A stretch of DNA of 64,000 bases from DUML01 sp050949905 (GCA_050949905.1 JBMNGP010000014.1:48648-112647); one strand, 5' to 3'. Shown: positions 16,907 to 26,229, counted from the stretch's first letter. The notes: generated by a model from the sequence alone, not told the origin. Numbers and translations are program-made.

Positions 16907-19357
16907 ATGAAAAAAGAGACTTATTATGTAACGGCGGGCGCACTTTTGCATGATATAGGCAAGATTATTTTCAGGACAGGCGGAATTGACTCCGGGGCAC
17001 ATGGCCTATCCGGGAAGGATTTTATCGGTGAGTTTACTTCTCAGCGGGATATCCTGGAGGCTATTCACTATCACCACAAGCAAGATATTCAAGATGCGGG
17101 TCTCTCTGATAATTCCCTTGCTTATCTTGTCTATATTGCTGATAATATCTCCTCCGGGCTTGACAGGCGAAAAATCGAGGGTGAAACAAAGAGCGCGGAG
17201 GAGTTCAATCAGGACCAAGCCTTATCTTCAGTATTTAATATCTTGAATAATAATAACGGGCAACAAGGGTATATCCCTTATATCCTTGCCGGAAGCGACA
17301 GTATTATTTATCCCCAGGAATTAGAGAAAACGCTAAATTCAGAGCAATATTACAATCGAATCTATCAGGGCTTAAAGCAAAGTCTTAAAACAATAGTTTT
17401 TGAACCCGAACATATTAATTCTCTCCTGGAATTATGCGAAGCTTATTTTTCCTATCTCCCTTCCAGCACTCTTCAGGATGATATTGCCGATATTTCCCTT
17501 TTTGACCACCTAAAAACCACGGCGGCAATTGCGGCCTGCACCTATGTTTATCTTACGGCTCAGGGTAGAGAAAATTTCCGGGAAGAACTATTTACTAAAG
17601 AAAAAGATTTTTACCTTGAAAACGCTTACTTAATGTTTTCTTGCGATATTTCCGGTATTCAGAGTTTTATTTATACCATCTCTTCCAAAGGGGCTTTAAA
17701 AGGTTTAAGGGCCAGGTCTTTTTATTTAGAAATATTGCTTGAGCATATAGTGGACGAATTGCTTGCCTTACTTGGCCTGACCCGTGCCAACTTAATTTAC
17801 ACCGGAGGAGGCCATGCCTATATTCTTTTGCCTAATACACCGGAAACCATAAAACAAATAGAAGAAGCCAAAAGAAATATTAATCACTGGCTGATCGAGA
17901 ACTTCGGCAATGCTTTGTACTTAGCTATAGCCTGCCAGGAATGTTCAGCCAATGATTTAATGAACAAATCAGAGGATAAAGAAGCATATCAGAATATCTT
18001 CCGCCAACTTTCCGGGAAGCTGTCTTTGGCTAAAATGCACAGGTATAATGCTCAGGAAATCAGAATGTTGAATAACCCTAAAAACAACAAACCGGAGGGC
18101 AGAGAATGCTCGATTTGTGGTTCGGTGGATAATCTTGTTCAGGACAATGAATATCAGAATGTTTGTGAAAACTGCGCTGCCCTGCAGGAAATATCCAGGA
18201 TGATTATAAAAAAAGACACAATTTTTATTACTTCCCAAAGCCGGACTCCAAACAGGGTAGCTGTCCGGTTACCTTCTTTAAACGGTGGCGATAGCTTCTT
18301 ATATGCGGTCAATGAAACGGAAGCAAGGCAAATGCTGACCGAACGCCGGGAAATTAAGATGGCATACAGCAAAAATCGCCTGACCACCGGCTTGCCGCTC
18401 TCTTCTAAAATCTGGATGGGTGAATACACATCGGTTGGAAAACAGGGAATTGCGACTTTTGAAGAATTAGCGGAGAAATCTATAGGCATAGAGCGCCTGG
18501 CAGTTTTAAGGGCCGATGTGGATAATCTGGGAAGGGCTTTCGTGTCCGGCTTCGTAAGGGAAGACGGCGAGAAAAACAGATATGTCACCCTTACCAGGAC
18601 TGCTACGCTTTCCAGGCAATTATCCCTATTTTTCAAGTATTTCATAAACAACCTGCCATCGAGGCAAATGGGCCAGGAATTTTCCCTCACTGGGAAAAAA
18701 GAAGCGGCACCTATGAATGTGACCATTGTCTATTCCGGCGGAGATGATTTATTTATTGTCGGTGCCTGGAATGAAGTAATTGAACTGGCCGTAGACCTTA
18801 AAAACGCCTTCCAAAAATTTTCCGGTGGAACTTTAAGTATTTCAGCTGGGATAGGGATATACGATCCCTCCTACCCACTGGCGAGAATGGCTTTGGAAAC
18901 CGAAGAATTGGAGAAGGCTGCTAAAAACAACCCAGCGAAAAACTCAATTTCACTCTTTGGAGAAGAAGTTATTAGAAATCAAGTTTGTGCCAGGCACACC
19001 TATAGCTGGGAGATTTTTGAAAAGCAAGTAATTGGAGAAAAACTAAGACTTCTTCAGGCGTTTATTAAGAAGGAAAAGCAGGCCGGGGAAGAAGGCGCTT
19101 TCGGCAGTTCGTACCTGTATAACCTTATGCAGTTAATCAGAGAGACTGAGGATAACGGTGCAAGAATAAATATTGCCAGATTCGCCTATCTCCTTGGCAG
19201 GATGGCTCCTGCTAAAAAAAATGAACAGCAATACAAAGAATATAAAAGCTTTGCCGATAAAATGTATGCCTGGATTCTAAGCACGGAAGACAGAAGGCAG
19301 CTTCTTACGGCAATGACCATATTTATTTATCTGCAAAGGCAAAAGGAGGAATCTTAA
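16907..19357 (+). CDS. cas10: Cas10/Csm1, type III-A large subunit
   Basis: 816 aa, the normal length for Csm1. An N-terminal HD nuclease domain shows LLHDIGKI (H15, D16) and IHYHH. Two Palm domains follow. A Cys4 zinc site lies near residues 401-424 (CSICG...CENC). The cyclase motif YSGGDD (G611-D614) is intact. On target RNA binding the Palm domain is expected to make cyclic oligoadenylates that activate the Csm6-like protein at 26230, and the HD domain to cut ssDNA. Start ATG follows GGGGGGAAAAC. It is the first gene of a tight csm operon; the stop overlaps csm2. Confidence 0.97.
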   Translation: MKKETYYVTAGALLHDIGKIIFRTGGIDSGAHGLSGKDFIGEFTSQRDILEAIHYHHKQDIQDAGLSDNSLAYLVYIADNISSGLDRRKIEGETKSAEEFNQDQALSSVFNILNNNNGQQGYIPYILAGSDSIIYPQELEKTLNSEQYYNRIYQGLKQSLKTIVFEPEHINSLLELCEAYFSYLPSSTLQDDIADISLFDHLKTTAAIAACTYVYLTAQGRENFREELFTKEKDFYLENAYLMFSCDISGIQSFIYTISSKGALKGLRARSFYLEILLEHIVDELLALLGLTRANLIYTGGGHAYILLPNTPETIKQIEEAKRNINHWLIENFGNALYLAIACQECSANDLMNKSEDKEAYQNIFRQLSGKLSLAKMHRYNAQEIRMLNNPKNNKPEGRECSICGSVDNLVQDNEYQNVCENCAALQEISRMIIKKDTIFITSQSRTPNRVAVRLPSLNGGDSFLYAVNETEARQMLTERREIKMAYSKNRLTTGLPLSSKIWMGEYTSVGKQGIATFEELAEKSIGIERLAVLRADVDNLGRAFVSGFVREDGEKNRYVTLTRTATLSRQLSLFFKYFINNLPSRQMGQEFSLTGKKEAAPMNVTIVYSGGDDLFIVGAWNEVIELAVDLKNAFQKFSGGTLSISAGIGIYDPSYPLARMALETEELEKAAKNNPAKNSISLFGEEVIRNQVCARHTYSWEIFEKQVIGEKLRLLQAFIKKEKQAGEEGAFGSSYLYNLMQLIRETEDNGARINIARFAYLLGRMAPAKKNEQQYKEYKSFADKMYAWILSTEDRRQLLTAMTIFIYLQRQKEES

Positions 19358-19782
19358 TGTCAGTGGATTGGAGAGAACAGTTGGATAACAAGGCTAGGGA
19401 AATGGGTCTGGAACAGGACTATGTTCAGGAAGCTGAAGAAGTAATCAAAAAGCTTATCAGAAATGATAAAGGAAGAGATGTTATTGACTTAACAGTCTCG
19501 AAATTAAGAAACATCCTGACCTTAGTCAATCAACTCTATAATGAGGCAGTTCGCATTAGTATAGAGAAGCTTCCGCCTGATTTACAGGAGAGAGTCCGGT
19601 ATCTTAAGATTAGGATTGTCTATGAAGCCGGTCGTGACAGAGTTATGAAAGATTTCATTCAAAGAGCCAAACTAGTGGAAAAAGTAGAAGCCATAGGAGA
19701 CAGCAGAAAGAAATTCTTGGATTTCGCCCGGTATATGGAAGCCTTGGTTGCCTATCACAGATATTACGGCGGTAATGACTAA
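19357..19782 (+). CDS. csm2: Csm2, type III-A small subunit
   Basis: This 141-aa helical protein has the size and pattern of Csm2 (residues about 55-135 carry LSKLRNIL-type helices and end in FARYMEALVAYHRYYGG, the typical Csm2 C-terminus). It lines the belly of the Csm complex along the crRNA-target duplex. The ATG overlaps the cas10 stop codon and is preceded by AAAGGAGGAATCTTA, so translation is coupled. Csm3 follows within 20 bases. Confidence 0.93.
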   Translation: MSVDWREQLDNKAREMGLEQDYVQEAEEVIKKLIRNDKGRDVIDLTVSKLRNILTLVNQLYNEAVRISIEKLPPDLQERVRYLKIRIVYEAGRDRVMKDFIQRAKLVEKVEAIGDSRKKFLDFARYMEALVAYHRYYGGND

Positions 19783-19800
19783 TTGAGAGGAGAGGGAATT

Positions 19801-20481
19801 ATGTACGGAAAAATTTTAATAAAAGCAAAACTACATGTCCTTACGGGGATGCATATTGGGAGTTCCAATACCTTTTCCGCAATTGGCGCGGTGGATTCTA
19901 TCGTTATTAAAGACCCGGTCACCAAACTGCCGATTATACCGGGGAGCAGCCTGAAAGGCAAATTGCGTACTCTTTTAGCCAGGAGTATTGCTAACAGCAT
20001 TGTTTTAAATGATTGTAACAACGACCCTTATGAAGTAAAAAGGCTATTTGGCTCCAGCGGCAAGGACAAGATTTACAAATCCCGTTTGCAGTTTGCCGAT
20101 GCCTTTCTCCTTAACTCAGCTAAACTTCAAGAAGTCGGCGGAACCACCGAAGTAAAATTTGAAAACACTATCAGCAGAACGACTTCTATAGCCAATCCAC
20201 GCCAAATTGAAAGAGTTGTGAGAGGGGCGATTTTTGATGTCGCTATAGTTTATGACATCGAGAATGAAGAAGAAGTAATTGCGGATTTTGAAAACCTAAG
20301 CAAGGCTATTAAACTTTTGCACTTAGATTATCTGGGAGGCCATGGAACCAGGGGATATGGCAAAGTAAAATTTGCTGACTTTGAAGTTAAAGTGATAGAA
20401 GGTGATTCTAAAAACATCAGTACCCAAAAGCTAAGCGAAATAATCAAAGGTGTGGAAGATTATGAAGTACTCTCTATATAA
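19801..20481 (+). CDS. csm3: Csm3, crRNA-binding backbone and target RNA nuclease
   Basis: About 226 aa, a RAMP/RRM-fold protein that polymerises along crRNA and cuts the bound target RNA every six bases. Family features are visible: TGMHIGSS near the N-terminus, the expected catalytic aspartate D32 in IGAVDS, PGSSLKGKLRTLL, and the glycine-rich GGHGTRGYGKVKF near the C-terminus. A TTG at 19783 would extend the frame, but GAGGAGAGGGA just before ATG 19801 decides for the shorter form. Fourth-gene overlap with csm4 indicates coupling. Confidence 0.95.
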   Translation: MYGKILIKAKLHVLTGMHIGSSNTFSAIGAVDSIVIKDPVTKLPIIPGSSLKGKLRTLLARSIANSIVLNDCNNDPYEVKRLFGSSGKDKIYKSRLQFADAFLLNSAKLQEVGGTTEVKFENTISRTTSIANPRQIERVVRGAIFDVAIVYDIENEEEVIADFENLSKAIKLLHLDYLGGHGTRGYGKVKFADFEVKVIEGDSKNISTQKLSEIIKGVEDYEVLSI

Positions 20482-21445
20482 ACTGGAATTTACAACGGCC
20501 ATTCACATTGGTGATGACAGTGGTATGTCTTCCTTAGATAGCAGTGAAATGGCTGTCCATGCCGATACTCTTTTTTCAGCCTTATGCCTTGAAGCCTTGC
20601 AGAGTGGGGGGCAGGAGTTGTTATCCCAATTCAGTGCTGAGGTCAGAGGCGGTAAACTTTTATTAAGCGATGCCCTGCCTTATGACGAAGAGGAGTACTA
20701 TTTGCCTAAACCGGTTCTTGCTGCCAATCAGCGAAAGGAAAGCTCCGGCAGCCACAATAAAAAGAAGTTTAAGGATTTAAAATACATTCCTGTAAGCCAG
20801 TTCTCAGCATACCTGAAAAATCTGCAAAGCGGCAGTGAGAGTTTCGATCCGGAAAGTATAAACAAATCCTTTGGCAATTATGAAACCTACACCAGAGCTG
20901 CGATTAAAGGCCTTGAAGAAACTAAGCCCTATCATATCGGAGTATTTAGATTTATTAAGGGCTGTGGGCTCTATATCATTGCCGCCTATTCAGAAGATAA
21001 GCAAAATCAGCTCTTGTACAGGCTTTTAACCTCTCTGTCATACAGCGGACTGGGTGGTAAAAGGACTTCCGGTCTGGGCAAATTTAAGATAGCTGAGGTA
21101 AACAGTATTAGTGAAGAAAGCAGCCAACCGGCCTTAAAGACTTTCTATCATTTGCTTACGGCTGGTGATGCTCCTTACCAAATGGCGATAAGCGTCTCTC
21201 TGCCCAAAGATGAGGAACTGGAGCAGGCTGCCGCCATGGCTTCCTATTCCCTGGTGCGCAGAGGAGGATTTGTCCAATCCTCGGACTATGCGGATACTCC
21301 CCTAAAAAAACGGGTTATCTATATGTTTTCCCCCGGGTCCTGTTTTGCTCATAGGTTTGAGGGAGATATCTATGATGTTGCTCATTATGGAAGGCACCCG
21401 GTTTACAGGTACGGCAAACCCATGTTTATGGGGGTGAAATTATGA
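20462..21445 (+). CDS. csm4: Csm4, crRNA 5'-tag-binding subunit
   Basis: About 327 aa. The RAMP fold is shown by LYKLEFTTAIHIGDD at the start, HADTLFSALC, the internal SYSGLGGKRTSGLGKF glycine-rich loop and the C-terminal HYGRHPVYRYGKPMFMGV, which is characteristic of Csm4. The protein binds the repeat-derived crRNA handle next to Cas10. ATG 20462 is preferred to the GTG 20450 because the protein then starts with the usual MKYSLYKL; it overlaps the csm3 end by 20 bases. Confidence 0.93.
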   Translation: MKYSLYKLEFTTAIHIGDDSGMSSLDSSEMAVHADTLFSALCLEALQSGGQELLSQFSAEVRGGKLLLSDALPYDEEEYYLPKPVLAANQRKESSGSHNKKKFKDLKYIPVSQFSAYLKNLQSGSESFDPESINKSFGNYETYTRAAIKGLEETKPYHIGVFRFIKGCGLYIIAAYSEDKQNQLLYRLLTSLSYSGLGGKRTSGLGKFKIAEVNSISEESSQPALKTFYHLLTAGDAPYQMAISVSLPKDEELEQAAAMASYSLVRRGGFVQSSDYADTPLKKRVIYMFSPGSCFAHRFEGDIYDVAHYGRHPVYRYGKPMFMGVKL

Positions 21446-22608
21446 TTTCCTTAGGCCATTTGGAAACTTACAAGCTTAAGATCAGAACTTTGGCTCCGGT
21501 ATTTATCGGCTCAGGAGTCAAGCTAGTTAAAAGAGAATACCTATTTCAACCTAACGGACACCAAGTTTTCTTTGTTCAGTTTGAAAAGTTAATAGCTTTC
21601 CTGGAGCGCAAAGGGCTTCTTAATTCTTATGAAAAGTATATGCTGGGCGAACATGGCAATATAGGGCTGTTTGAGTGGCTGAGCCGGCAGAAGGTTACTC
21701 AAGAAGAATTTAAACAATTTATTGCCTATGGCATTAGTGCCGGGGATGCTCTGGAAAGCGGATCTTTCCGGGAGATATATACCTTTATTAAGAATTCACA
21801 GGGAAAGCCCTATCTGCCTGGGAGCAGTATCAAAGGAGCCCTGCGAACTGCTTTAGCGGCTAAGATGATTAGGGATAAAAGACAGGAATTCACACAGCAG
21901 TTTCAAGGAATCGAGGAAGAGGCAGATCGCCAAAAAAGAGGCAAATATTATCTCCAAAAACAAGCGGATAGCTTAGAAAAATCCCTTTTTCGTAAGTTGA
22001 ATTTGCTCCGGGACCGAAGATGGGCTGATGCCGTAAATGATTTGATGCGCGGAGTTCAGGTTAGTGACAGCCTTCCCTTTGATCCGGAGAATCTGGTTCT
22101 TTGCGTAAAAATTGACAGGGGAAAAGATGGCCGGGCAAATATAAAAAAGGACTCCGGATTGCTCTTTAGGGAATGTATTAAGCCCGATACAGAAATTGAG
22201 GCTTCTCTCACCTTAGATAAAGCTGCTCTCAAGCAAACCGGTATAACTTTGGAGTACTTGCTCAAAGCCTTACAGGAATTTGATCAAACCTACAGAGAAA
22301 GTTTTGAGTCAGTATTCCAGGAAGTCAAGGGTGACGCCCCGATAAAAGTTTCGGAAGGGGTACCTTTACTCTTAGGCGGAGGGATAGGCTTTGCATCTAA
22401 AACCTTGATCTATCCGCTGGCAAAAGATAGAACTAATGGCGTGAAACTTGTCAGTAAAATACTGCATAAGCAGTTTGATAAGCATAAGCACGATAAAGAT
22501 GTTGCGCTTGGAGTGTCTCCTCATAGGTTGAAAATTACTAAATGCAACCAGAAGTATTATCCTATGGGACGATGTGAAGTAATAATAAATAAACAAGAGA
22601 AATGGTGA
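21442..22608 (+). CDS. csm5: Csm5, distal RAMP subunit
   Basis: 388 aa, in the normal range for Csm5. It begins with a RAMP strand (YKLKIRTLAPVFIGSG), has the conserved PYLPGSSIKGALRTAL motif near residues 117-133, and a glycine-rich LLLGGGIGFASKT loop in the C-terminal part. Csm5 caps the 3' end of the crRNA and helps its maturation. The ATG overlaps the csm4 TGA, giving translational coupling. Confidence 0.94.
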   Translation: MISLGHLETYKLKIRTLAPVFIGSGVKLVKREYLFQPNGHQVFFVQFEKLIAFLERKGLLNSYEKYMLGEHGNIGLFEWLSRQKVTQEEFKQFIAYGISAGDALESGSFREIYTFIKNSQGKPYLPGSSIKGALRTALAAKMIRDKRQEFTQQFQGIEEEADRQKRGKYYLQKQADSLEKSLFRKLNLLRDRRWADAVNDLMRGVQVSDSLPFDPENLVLCVKIDRGKDGRANIKKDSGLLFRECIKPDTEIEASLTLDKAALKQTGITLEYLLKALQEFDQTYRESFESVFQEVKGDAPIKVSEGVPLLLGGGIGFASKTLIYPLAKDRTNGVKLVSKILHKQFDKHKHDKDVALGVSPHRLKITKCNQKYYPMGRCEVIINKQEKW

Positions 22609-22612
22609 TAGA

Positions 22613-23371
22613 GTGTTAACTAGAATTATAATAACGCTTACAGTCCAAGGTGAGGCTGTCCCGTCCGTTCACTGGGGTTCACTTCTGCATGGCGTGCTCA
22701 TGCAGAAGTTGAATCCTGATTATGTAGATTTTCTGCATGGCAGCGGGCTGAAACCCCTAAGCCAATATGTCCTGCCCCTGAACCAAGCCGAGGGAGGGAA
22801 AGGGCTGAAGTGGACAGTAAATCTCATGGGAGAAGATGCTGTGCAGGAAGTTTTGCCTGTTCTCCAGTCAATAAAAGAATACTATCTCGAACATAAAAAA
22901 ACCTATTTAAAAGTTGAGGAAATCAATGTAGACAAAAAGGTAAGTGAAGAAGAGTTCTGTTTTAAATACTTAGCGGATAGCGAATATTTGAGGTATCCCC
23001 CAGTAAAATTCCTTACTCCTTGTTCCCATAAAAGCGGCGGCCAGTATTCTCTATTCCCCAGCACAGAACTTATTCTCAAAAGCTTAGTCCAAAAATGGAA
23101 TTCCTATGCCAGTTTGCATGCCCTGCAGGATGAAAAGGCTTTAGAGCAAATGATATTTTTCACCCGAATCCAGAGTTACAATTTGAGGAGTACGAAATAC
23201 TACCTGGAAAGCGTCAGGATTCCGTCCTATATAGGCAAACTTACTTTGGCGGTACAAGGCCCCGACCCCCTAGTCAGATTGATTAATATGTTATTATACT
23301 TTGCCGAATACTCAGGAATTGGAATCAAGACTTCTTTAGGGATGGGGGCTTGTGTAATTAGTCGACCTTGA
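22613..23371 (+). CDS. cas6: Cas6 CRISPR repeat endoribonuclease
   Basis: 252 aa with two ferredoxin-like folds. The C-terminal glycine-rich RNA-binding loop GIGIKTSLGMGAC is the Cas6 signature, and H21 in SVHWGSLLH is a candidate general-base histidine. It would cut the array transcript 3' of the CCCCGTAAGGGG hairpin present in each repeat. The start is GTG 22613, only four bases after the csm5 stop, so it belongs to the csm operon. Confidence 0.92.
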   Translation: MLTRIIITLTVQGEAVPSVHWGSLLHGVLMQKLNPDYVDFLHGSGLKPLSQYVLPLNQAEGGKGLKWTVNLMGEDAVQEVLPVLQSIKEYYLEHKKTYLKVEEINVDKKVSEEEFCFKYLADSEYLRYPPVKFLTPCSHKSGGQYSLFPSTELILKSLVQKWNSYASLHALQDEKALEQMIFFTRIQSYNLRSTKYYLESVRIPSYIGKLTLAVQGPDPLVRLINMLLYFAEYSGIGIKTSLGMGACVISRP

Positions 23372-23391
23372 GTCTTTGGTATATTTCAGAA

Positions 23392-23448
23392 ATGTAAGCC
23401 GCAAAACCGTCTTGGAACATTTGATAGATAAGGGTTGCAGGGCCGAGG
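23392..23448 (+). promoter_or_regulatory. CRISPR leader segment of the mini-array
   Basis: The last ~57 bases before the first repeat (AGCCGCAAAACCGTCTTGGA, then TTGATAGATAAGGGTT and GGGCCGAGG) are nearly identical to those before the main array (25192-25240). Such conservation up to the first repeat is typical of leaders, where Cas1-Cas2 inserts spacers. Confidence 0.75.
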
Positions 23449-23556
23449 ATTAGAAAAAATAAATCCCCGTAAAGGGACGGAAACTGCTTCTATAGAAGCT
23501 CTAAGACTGCCTTAAACTCCGTTATAAAAGCTAACTCCTCGTAAGGGGACAGAATT
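23449..23556 (+). CRISPR. Mini CRISPR array: two repeats, one spacer
   Basis: A near-perfect 36-base repeat (23449-23484, one change in the hairpin: GTAAAGGG) is followed by a 36-base spacer (23485-23520). A strongly degenerate terminal repeat follows (23521-23556, core CTCGTAAGGGGACAGAA). The spacer contains a perfect 14-base palindrome (GCTTCTATAGAAGC). The array sits between cas6 and cas1 and has its own leader. Confidence 0.9.
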
Positions 23557-23595
23557 AGTTTATGCTGATTTATTGTCTGAGGGGAGGTGATATTC

Positions 23596-24603
23596 TTGAG
23601 CTTTCTTTATGTGAGTGAATCTAATTGCAGGCTTTATATTGATTCGGGAAGGATAGTTGCAGAAAAGAAGGACGGAACTAAGTCCATCCTGCCTTTAGAA
23701 ATACTGGAGGGAGTTGTTCTTTTAAGCAATGCAGATGTTACGACTCCTTGTGTAAAAGAATTATTGGAGAGAGGGATACCCTTAACCTATCTTTCAAAAA
23801 GCGGCGCTTTCTATGGCAGGTTAGAGTCTACAAAGCATATCAATATTGAGCGGCAAAGAGAGCAATTTCGCAAAGGAGATGATAAAAGATTCTGTTTGGG
23901 ATTTGCTAAAAGAATAATTACAGCTAAAATTAACAACCAATGCGTTATACTAAGACGCTATAATAGATATAAGGATCAGAAAAAAGTCGAGGGAATAATT
24001 CATGAATTAAGTAAATATTTGGCAGGAATTGAGCGGGCGAAAAAAATAGATGAGATCTTAGGTTATGAAGGAGCTTCGGCAAAAAAATACTTTGAAGCTT
24101 TGGCACTGCTAGTCAAAAAGGAATTTGCATTCAAAGGAAGAAACAGAATGCCTCCGCGTGATCCCTTTAATTCTTTGCTAAGTCTCGGATATACCTTGTT
24201 AATGTATGAGATATATACCGCAGTTGTTAATAAAGGGCTTCATCCCTATGCAGGTTTTCTTCACCAAGACAAGCACGGTCATCCTGCTCTTGTAAGTGAT
24301 TTAATGGAAGAATGGAGGCCTGTAATTGTAGATTCTTTGGTGACCAGTATTTTAAATAGCGGTACTTTAAAGCCAGCAGATTTTACTGTTTCACAAGAAA
24401 ATAATGCTGTTCTTCTGGAAAAGGGAACATTAAAGCTATATCTTAAAGAGTTTGAAAAGAAGATCAGGACAGAAGCAAAGTACTTAACTTATATTAATAA
24501 TTCGGTTAGTTTTCGTAGGGCTATTCAGCACCAGGCCAGTCATATGGCCAAAGCTATTGAGGAAAATGACAGCTCGCTATATCATCCGGTAAGAATTCGT
24601 TAA
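23596..24603 (+). CDS. cas1: Cas1 integrase
   Basis: About 335 aa, normal Cas1 length. Metal-binding residues are visible in the C-terminal helical domain: E158 in YEGASAKKYF, H223 in FLHQDKHGH and E238 in LMEEWRP. Cas1 with Cas2 inserts new spacers at the leader end of the arrays. The frame is open from GTG 23587, but GGGGAGGTGAT just before TTG 23596 fixes the start as MSFLYVSES. No reverse transcriptase is fused, so only DNA-derived spacers are expected. cas2 follows 13 bases later. Confidence 0.96.
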   Translation: MSFLYVSESNCRLYIDSGRIVAEKKDGTKSILPLEILEGVVLLSNADVTTPCVKELLERGIPLTYLSKSGAFYGRLESTKHINIERQREQFRKGDDKRFCLGFAKRIITAKINNQCVILRRYNRYKDQKKVEGIIHELSKYLAGIERAKKIDEILGYEGASAKKYFEALALLVKKEFAFKGRNRMPPRDPFNSLLSLGYTLLMYEIYTAVVNKGLHPYAGFLHQDKHGHPALVSDLMEEWRPVIVDSLVTSILNSGTLKPADFTVSQENNAVLLEKGTLKLYLKEFEKKIRTEAKYLTYINNSVSFRRAIQHQASHMAKAIEENDSSLYHPVRIR

Positions 24604-24616
24604 TTGAGGGATTCAA

Positions 24617-24949
24617 ATGAACTATAAAAATTATGATAGCTATTTTGAAATCGATCTAAATATCCCTTCCGCCAAGAGAAAATATTTAGTGGTTGTTATT
24701 TATGATATAATGGATAACAAGAGGAGGAATAAACTGGTAAAATATTTAAAGGGTTTTGGGTTTAGGGTTCAACGTTCGGCTTTCGAATGTATTATTGATA
24801 AAAATAAATATCAAAAGTTAGTGGATGGTATTCCGAAATACCTTGCTAAGGAGGATCTTCTACGAATCTATCGCCTTGCCGGCTATGCCGATGTCAAGAT
24901 GTGGGGACAAGTAGGGGAAACGGAGATTGAAGAAGTGGTTATTGTATAG
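24617..24949 (+). CDS. cas2: Cas2 adaptation protein
   Basis: 110 aa. After a 20-residue N-terminal extension the ferredoxin-like core starts as YLVVVIYDIMDNKRR, with the conserved D30. The first strand ends with the GFRVQRSAFEC motif. Cas2 dimers bridge two Cas1 dimers during spacer integration. The final coding stretch (LAGYADVKMWG) is duplicated as a remnant after the main array at 26143-26170. Confidence 0.95.
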   Translation: MNYKNYDSYFEIDLNIPSAKRKYLVVVIYDIMDNKRRNKLVKYLKGFGFRVQRSAFECIIDKNKYQKLVDGIPKYLAKEDLLRIYRLAGYADVKMWGQVGETEIEEVVIV

Positions 24950-25079
24950 AATCCCACCGGAGATTCAGATTAATTAACTATTTCAAGATTAAGCAGGAGT
25001 TTAAGGATTATCCTTACAAACAGTTGATAATAACCATGGCAGCATATATATGCAAATTTCAGGTATCATACTGAATAAT

Positions 25080-25240
25080 TATGCGTAATTGCCATGTGCG
25101 AGAGCTTCCGCACCGCACTTAGAGCAGAGCCAGACGAAGGACATTTTGGAGGAAGAACTAGGTGACATCTTATGTATACTACTGTATAAGCCGCAAAACC
25201 GTCTTGGAACCCTTGATAGATAAGGGTTTCAGGGCCGAGG
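25080..25240 (+). promoter_or_regulatory. Leader of the main CRISPR array
   Basis: About 160 bases without a gene precede the first repeat. The distal part (CGCACTTAGAGCAG, GGACATTTT) resembles 16553-16590, and the proximal 50 bases are nearly identical to 23399-23448. It should contain the array promoter and the adaptation motif. I cannot place the -35/-10 with confidence. Confidence 0.7.
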
Positions 25241-26097
25241 ATTAGAAAAAATAAATCCCCGTAAGGGGACGGAAACAGACATGATATTGACGTTTAACGC
25301 CAAGTTCTTGTAAATTAGAAAAAATAAATCCCCGTAAGGGGACGGAAACATTCATAGTCTAATCATCATTAGCTCCTGATTTCATTAGAAAAAATAAATC
25401 CCCGTAAGGGGACGGAAACGATTGCCGCAATGGCAGACTCCACATCGTTTTCTATTTCATTAGAAAAAATAAATCCCCGTAAGGGGACGGAAACCGTGGA
25501 AAAAACATTCAGACTCGTATACTCAATTAGAAAAAATAAATCCCCGTAAGGGGACGGAAACTTGCATCACAAAGGAAATTGCGTAATTAGAAAAAATAAA
25601 TCCCCGTAAGGGGACGGAAACCTATTATTGTCTGATGTAAAGGTCTCAACTAACATTAGAAAAAATAAATCCCCGTAAGGGGACGGAAACATAGCCATAG
25701 TTGTCTGAGTCTCCGACATTAGAAAAAATAAATCCCCGTAAGGGGACGGAAACCTCGACTTCTTCGTTTTTCAATAATTCACTTCTATTAGAAAAAATAA
25801 ATCCCCGTAAGGGGACGGAAACGATTGTAGCAAATTCCAATCTTCCAGATTATTAGAAAAAATAAATCCCCGTAAGGGGACGGAAACATTATGATTATTT
25901 AGATATTTCACATTTCCATTAGAAAAAATAAATCCCCGTAAGGGGACGGAAACACAGAAGTGAAAAACAATCTGCATATCATCGGTATGTATTAGAAAAA
26001 ATAAATCCCCGTAAGGGGACGGAAACTACATTGCGTCCGACGTCTGAAGGTCTGTGCGAACATTAGAAAAAATAAATCCCTGTAAGGGGACGGAAAT
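25241..26097 (+). CRISPR. Main type III-A CRISPR array, 13 repeats, 12 spacers
   Basis: The 36-base repeat begins ATTAGAAAAAATAAAT and ends CCCCGTAAGGGGACGGAAAC, with a 5-bp hairpin TCCCC-GTAA-GGGGA. Repeats start at 25241, 25314, 25384, 25459, 25526, 25586, 25655, 25718, 25787, 25852, 25918, 25991 and 26062. The first twelve are identical. The last has TCCCTGTAAG and ends in T, which marks the trailer end and agrees with the leader being upstream. Spacers are 24-39 bases (37, 34, 39, 31, 24, 33, 27, 33, 29, 30, 37, 35), an unusually wide range. Confidence 0.98.
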
Positions 26098-26171
26098 CAG
26101 TTTATGCTAATTTAACTTTGAGTGAGGTGAATAATTACACTTTTGCCGGCTATGCTGATGTAGAAATTTGA
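26098..26171 (+). pseudogene. Remnant of a deleted second cas1-cas2 unit
   Basis: Bases 26098-26135 (CAGTTTATGCTAATTTA, GTGAGGTGA) match the sequence between the mini-array and cas1 (23556-23593). Bases 26143-26170 then encode FAGYADVEI and a stop, matching the end of cas2 (LAGYADVKMWG). The rest of cas1-cas2 is missing, so this is the join left by an internal deletion in a duplicated array-cas1-cas2 unit. Confidence 0.7.
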
Positions 26172-26229
26172 GATGCCTGTGCCTTATCTGGGCCAGGGTG
26201 AAGGGAAAAAGAGAGAGGAGGATTATTTT

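Noticed and set aside
25646..25977. Minus-strand open frames across the CRISPR array repeating VSVPLRGFIFSN
   Set aside because: They are translations of the CRISPR repeats; the periodic peptide follows the 36-base repeat exactly.
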